Source: Azorhizobium doebereinerae UFLA1-100 (GTDB lineage Bacteria > Pseudomonadota > Alphaproteobacteria > Rhizobiales > Xanthobacteraceae). From it: a DNA stretch of 64,000 bases. Shown here piece after piece: positions 61,122 through 64,000 of the stretch. Every line of letters begins with the position of its first letter. Position 1 is the first letter of the stretch. Below the pieces are notes generated by a model. It had not been told where the DNA came from and made no database searches. It saw nothing but the letters and a program-made list of their open reading frames with translations. The DNA is taken from contig NZ_AXBA01000034.1 of assembly GCF_000473085.1 (NCBI RefSeq), positions 541-64,540 of the forward strand. The letters are read 5' to 3'. The position numbers and the translations under genes were made by a program.

Positions 61122-62207
61122 ATGTCCGTTGCGACCCCGAAATTCCACCGCCTGACCGTCCGCGATGTGAAGCGCGAGACCCCCGAGGCCGTGTCCATCG
61201 CCTTCGACGTGCCTTCCGATCTCTCCGGCGACTATGCCTTCGCGCCGGGGCAGTATCTCACCCTGCGCACCACGCTGGAGGGCGAGGACGTGCGCCGCTC
61301 CTATTCCATCTGCTCCGGCCCCGACGACGGCGAGCTGCGCATCGCGGTGAAGCAGGTGGAGAACGGCCTGTTCTCCACCTGGGTCAACACTGCCATGGCG
61401 TCCGGCGACGCGCTGGACGTGATGACGCCCACGGGGCGCTTCGGCCTCGGCCAGGCCCCCGGCGACGGGCGCCTGCACGTGGGGGTCGCGGCGGGCTCGG
61501 GCATCACGCCCATCCTGTCCATCATCCGCGGCGTGCTCCAGCGCGAGCCCAACAGCCGCTTCTTCCTGTTCTATGGCAACCGCACCACCGGCGACATCCT
61601 GTTCCGGGAAGACCTGGAAGAGCTGAAGGACCGTTTCCTCGGCCGGCTCTCCATCTTCCACGTGCTGTCGAAGGAGGAGCAGGATCTCGCCATCCTGAAC
61701 GGGCATCTGGACGGGGAGAAGGTGCGCCTGCTGCTGCGCGCCATGGTGCCTGCGGAGGCGGTGGACCATGTGTTCATCTGCGGCCCCACGGGCATGATCG
61801 ACGATCTGGAGGCGACGCTGAAGGACATGGGCGTGCCCGAGGCGAAGGTCCATGTGGAGCGCTTCGTCTCCGCCCATGGCGGCGCGCCGCGCCCCAGGTC
61901 CGCGCCGGTGGCCGCCGATGCGCCCCCGGCCCATGTGGCTTCGCTCATCGTCGACGGCAAGCGGCGCGACGTGCCGGTTGCGGAGGGCGAGGCGATCCTC
62001 GACGCCGCGCTGCGCGCCGGGCTCGACCTGCCGTTCGCCTGCAAGGGCGGCATGTGCTCCACCTGCCGCGCCAAGGTGGTGGAGGGCAAGGCGGAGATGG
62101 AGGTGAACTATTCGCTGGAGCCGTGGGAGACCGAGGCCGGCTTCGTGCTCACCTGCCAGGCCCGCCCCACCACGGCGCGCATCGTGGTCGATTTCGATCA
62201 GATGTGA
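61122..62207 (+). CDS. paaE: Phenylacetyl-CoA epoxidase reductase subunit PaaE
   Basis: The 361-residue reductase has an FAD domain (RRSYSICSGPDDGELRIAVK), an NADPH domain (GVAAGSGITPILSII; HVFICGPTGMIDDLEA) and a C-terminal 2Fe-2S domain with CKGGMCSTCRAKV and a final Cys in LTCQARP. It supplies electrons to PaaA. The last gene of the operon. Confidence 0.95.
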   Translation: MSVATPKFHRLTVRDVKRETPEAVSIAFDVPSDLSGDYAFAPGQYLTLRTTLEGEDVRRSYSICSGPDDGELRIAVKQVENGLFSTWVNTAMASGDALDVMTPTGRFGLGQAPGDGRLHVGVAAGSGITPILSIIRGVLQREPNSRFFLFYGNRTTGDILFREDLEELKDRFLGRLSIFHVLSKEEQDLAILNGHLDGEKVRLLLRAMVPAEAVDHVFICGPTGMIDDLEATLKDMGVPEAKVHVERFVSAHGGAPRPRSAPVAADAPPAHVASLIVDGKRRDVPVAEGEAILDAALRAGLDLPFACKGGMCSTCRAKVVEGKAEMEVNYSLEPWETEAGFVLTCQARPTTARIVVDFDQM

Positions 62208-62226
62208 TCAGCCGCAGTCCCGATCG

Positions 62227-62255
62227 AAGGCCCGGCCCAGCGCCGGACCTTTTTT
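62227..62255 (+). terminator. Terminator of paaABCDE
   Basis: AAGGCCCGG (62227-62235) and CCGGACCTT (62243-62251), with one mismatch, followed by a run of T to 62255, 19 bp after the paaE stop. Confidence 0.85.
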
Positions 62256-62281
62256 GTTGGCCGAACGGTGCGGGCCGGCCC

Positions 62282-62309
62282 AAAGAAAAAGGGCGGCCGA
62301 AGCCGCCCT
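62282..62309 (-). terminator. Terminator of paaK
   Basis: On the minus strand the stem AGGGCGGC-TTCG-GCCGCCCT is followed by TTTTCTTT, 31 bp after the paaK stop. Together with the site at 62227 it separates the convergent operons. Confidence 0.85.
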
Positions 62310-62340
62310 GTCTGGTCGCGTCGGAACGAGGCTCGCGGCC

Positions 62341-63678
62341 TCACTCCTTGGGGCGCTTGTCGACGACGCGCTTGGCCTTGCCGGTGGCGGTGCGCTCGAT
62401 GGCGCCGGGCGGGTGCATCTCGATGCGCGTGCTCACCCCGATGGTGTCCTTGATCCGCTTCAGGATGCGCCGGCTGGAGCCCTCCACGCTGGCTTCGCTC
62501 CAGCGCCCCTCGCGGATTTCCGCGTGCACGGTCATCTCGTCCATGCGGCCGGTGCGCGTCAGCTCGATCTGGTAGTGGCCGGAGCAGTCCTCCACCGCCA
62601 TCAGGATCTCTTCGATCTGGGTGGGGAAGACGTTGACGCCGCGCAGGATGATCATGTCGTCCGAGCGGCCGGTCACCTTCTCCATGCGCCGCATGCCGGG
62701 GCGGGCGGTGCCCGGCAGCAGGCGGGTGAGGTCGCGCGTGCGGTAGCGGATGATCGGGAAGGCTTCCTTGGTGAGCGAGGTGAACACCAACTCGCCCTTC
62801 TCGCCGTCCGGCAGCACCTCGCCGGTGATGGGGTCGATGACCTCCGGCAGGAAGTGGTCCTCCCAGATGTGCAGGCCGTCCTTGGTCTCCACGCATTCCT
62901 GCGCGACGCCCGGCCCGATCACTTCCGACAGGCCGTAGATGTCGGTGGCGTCGAGCGCGAAGGCCCGCTCGATCTCCTGGCGCATGGCGTTGGTCCAGGG
63001 CTCGGCGCCGAACACGCCGAACTTGAGCGAGGACTGCGCCGGGTCCAGACCCGCCTTGGTGAAGCCGTCGAGGATGGCCAGCATGTAGCTCGGCGTCACC
63101 ATGATGGCGTCCGGCCGGAAGTCTTCCAGGAGCTGCACTTGGCGCTCGGTCATGCCGCCCGACATGGGAATGACGGTGCAGCCCAGCCGCTCCACGCCGT
63201 AATGGGCGCCGAGGCCGCCGGTGAACAGGCCGTAGCCATAGGCCACATGCACCATCATGCCCGGCCGCACGCCGGCGGCGCGCAGCGAGCGCGCCATCAC
63301 GTCCGCCCACATGTCGAGGTCGGCCTGCGTATAGCCCACCACGATGGGCTTGCCGGTGGTACCCGACGAGCCGTGGATGCGGGCGATCTTCTCGCGCGGC
63401 ACGGCGAACATGCCGAAGGGATAATTGTCCCGCAGGTCGGTCTTCACCGTGAACGGGAATTTCGACAGGTCCGACAACTCGCGGAAATCGGAAGGGTGCA
63501 CGCCAGCCGCGTCGAACTTGGCCTTGTAGAAGGGCACGTTCTCATAGGCATGGCGCAGCGACCACGCCAGCCGCTCGCGCTGGAGCGACAGGATCTGGTC
63601 GCGGGATGCCCGCTCCGCGGAATCAAGGCCATCCTTGCCGATGGCATCGTGGGCGAAGGCCGGCAGAGCCATGTTCAT
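62341..63678 (-). CDS. paaK: Phenylacetate-CoA ligase
   Basis: The 445-residue adenylate-forming enzyme has the AMP-binding loop IHGSSGTTGKPIVVGYT, GLSEVIGPGVAQEC and the hinge region GRSDDMIILRGVNVFPTQIE. It converts phenylacetate to phenylacetyl-CoA, the substrate of PaaABCE. The ATG at 63678 follows AGGAGGA. It is ten bases from paaI upstream. Confidence 0.96.
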   Translation of the reverse strand: MNMALPAFAHDAIGKDGLDSAERASRDQILSLQRERLAWSLRHAYENVPFYKAKFDAAGVHPSDFRELSDLSKFPFTVKTDLRDNYPFGMFAVPREKIARIHGSSGTTGKPIVVGYTQADLDMWADVMARSLRAAGVRPGMMVHVAYGYGLFTGGLGAHYGVERLGCTVIPMSGGMTERQVQLLEDFRPDAIMVTPSYMLAILDGFTKAGLDPAQSSLKFGVFGAEPWTNAMRQEIERAFALDATDIYGLSEVIGPGVAQECVETKDGLHIWEDHFLPEVIDPITGEVLPDGEKGELVFTSLTKEAFPIIRYRTRDLTRLLPGTARPGMRRMEKVTGRSDDMIILRGVNVFPTQIEEILMAVEDCSGHYQIELTRTGRMDEMTVHAEIREGRWSEASVEGSSRRILKRIKDTIGVSTRIEMHPPGAIERTATGKAKRVVDKRPKE

Positions 63679-63688
63679 CGTCTCCTCC

Positions 63689-64000
63689 TTATGATGCTTC
63701 ACTGTCGCTGCTCTGCGGCGCGTTTTCGGCGGGCGCGATGAACGAGCCGCCGATGGTGCGAGAATGGCCCCGAAACAGCGCGATCGTCACGCCTTCTCTT
63801 GCTATGGTGACGTCATAGATGCCCGAGCGGCCGCTGCGCGAAACTTCCTGGGCGGTGGCGACCAGCCGGTCGCCGCGCCGGCCGGGCCGCACGAAGGTGA
63901 TGCTGCAATGGGCCGCAACCGTCGTATCGCCGTAGGAATTGCAGGCGAAGGCGAAGGCGCTGTCGGCCAGCGTGAACAGGAAGCCGCCGTGGGCGGTGTC
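63689..64000 (-). CDS. paaI: Hydroxyphenylacetyl-CoA thioesterase PaaI, 5' end outside window
   Basis: The visible 103 residues start inside the hot-dog fold with TAHGGFLFTLADSAFAFACN (the HGG motif and catalytic Asp) and contain VAAHCSITFVRPGRRGD. PaaI removes dead-end acyl-CoA products of the pathway. The gene is partial because it runs off the right edge; it is probably co-transcribed with paaK. Confidence 0.93.
   Translation of the reverse strand, partial: DTAHGGFLFTLADSAFAFACNSYGDTTVAAHCSITFVRPGRRGDRLVATAQEVSRSGRSGIYDVTIAREGVTIALFRGHSRTIGGSFIAPAENAPQSSDSEAS

Noticed and set aside
62254-63741. Open reading frame of 495 codons on the plus strand
   Set aside because: Antisense of paaK, and it begins inside the paaE terminator.

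Overview
This 64 kb window is very GC-rich, with tightly packed genes and long runs of overlapping start and stop codons. It carries a nitrogen-fixation (nif) region with NifA/sigma-54 signals, a sulfonate-uptake set, a BatA-D/MoxR set and a phenylacetate (paa) region with a Liv-type ABC transporter. Together these suggest a diazotrophic alphaproteobacterium, plausibly of the Xanthobacteraceae (Xanthobacter/Azorhizobium type). That placement is an inference from gene content and composition; no rRNA gene is present to test it. I saw no tRNA, rRNA, insertion sequence or CRISPR array.

Nif region, 1-35.4 kb. The window opens with the first 85 codons of nifH, read leftwards. A 422 bp control region separates it from a divergent operon: a receiver domain without its phospho-aspartate, a nitrogenase-associated ArsC-like protein, a double nitroreductase and a rhodanese-ankyrin protein. 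Then come bolA-grx and a TPR gene, divergent around one palindromic NifA site; sufT; a dienelactone hydrolase; and several small unknown genes. Three non-nif genes (GNAT, GlxA-type regulator, isochorismatase) interrupt the region. A minus-strand run follows with truncated haemoglobin, a YyaL-type protein, small unknowns and a Rieske protein. After a GST pair come two minus-strand blocks: nifB-fdxN-(A-type carrier)-TPR-LRV-nifZ-nifZ2-two unknowns-DegT-ferredoxin-unknown-flavoprotein reductase, and iscA-nfu-nifS-nifT-SIR2. The region ends with an AAA+ ATPase divergent from an unknown gene, a Rieske/FAD-oxidase pair, and a plus operon (unknown, sulfurtransferase, two small unknowns) closed by a strong terminator.

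Sigma-54 -24/-12 elements and TGT-N10-ACA (NifA) sites were found by eye before many of these units. The best are at nifH, the receiver operon, the bolA/TPR pair, nifB and iscA. They tie many uncharacterised genes to the nitrogenase regulon. The common themes are Fe-S assembly (NifB, NifS, Nfu, IscA, Grx4/BolA, SufT), electron supply (two ferredoxins, a CysJ-like reductase, two Rieske proteins) and sulfur or oxygen handling (two rhodanese-type proteins, truncated haemoglobin). nifD, nifK, nifE, nifN, nifX, nifV, nifW, nifQ and nifA are not in the window.

Rest of the window. 35.5-40.6 kb: ssuBCA, a flavin reductase and divergent ssuD, for sulfonate sulfur use. 40.7-41.2 kb: a MOSC protein. 41.3-48.9 kb: batD, a batB-batC fusion, batA, DUF4381, DUF58 and moxR. 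49.2-51.7 kb: a membrane-anchored hydrolase and an FkbM-type methyltransferase. 51.7-56.2 kb: a Liv-type ABC transporter. 56.5-64 kb: paaR and paaX regulators, paaABCDE behind a clear sigma-70 promoter, and convergent paaK and paaI, the latter cut by the window edge.
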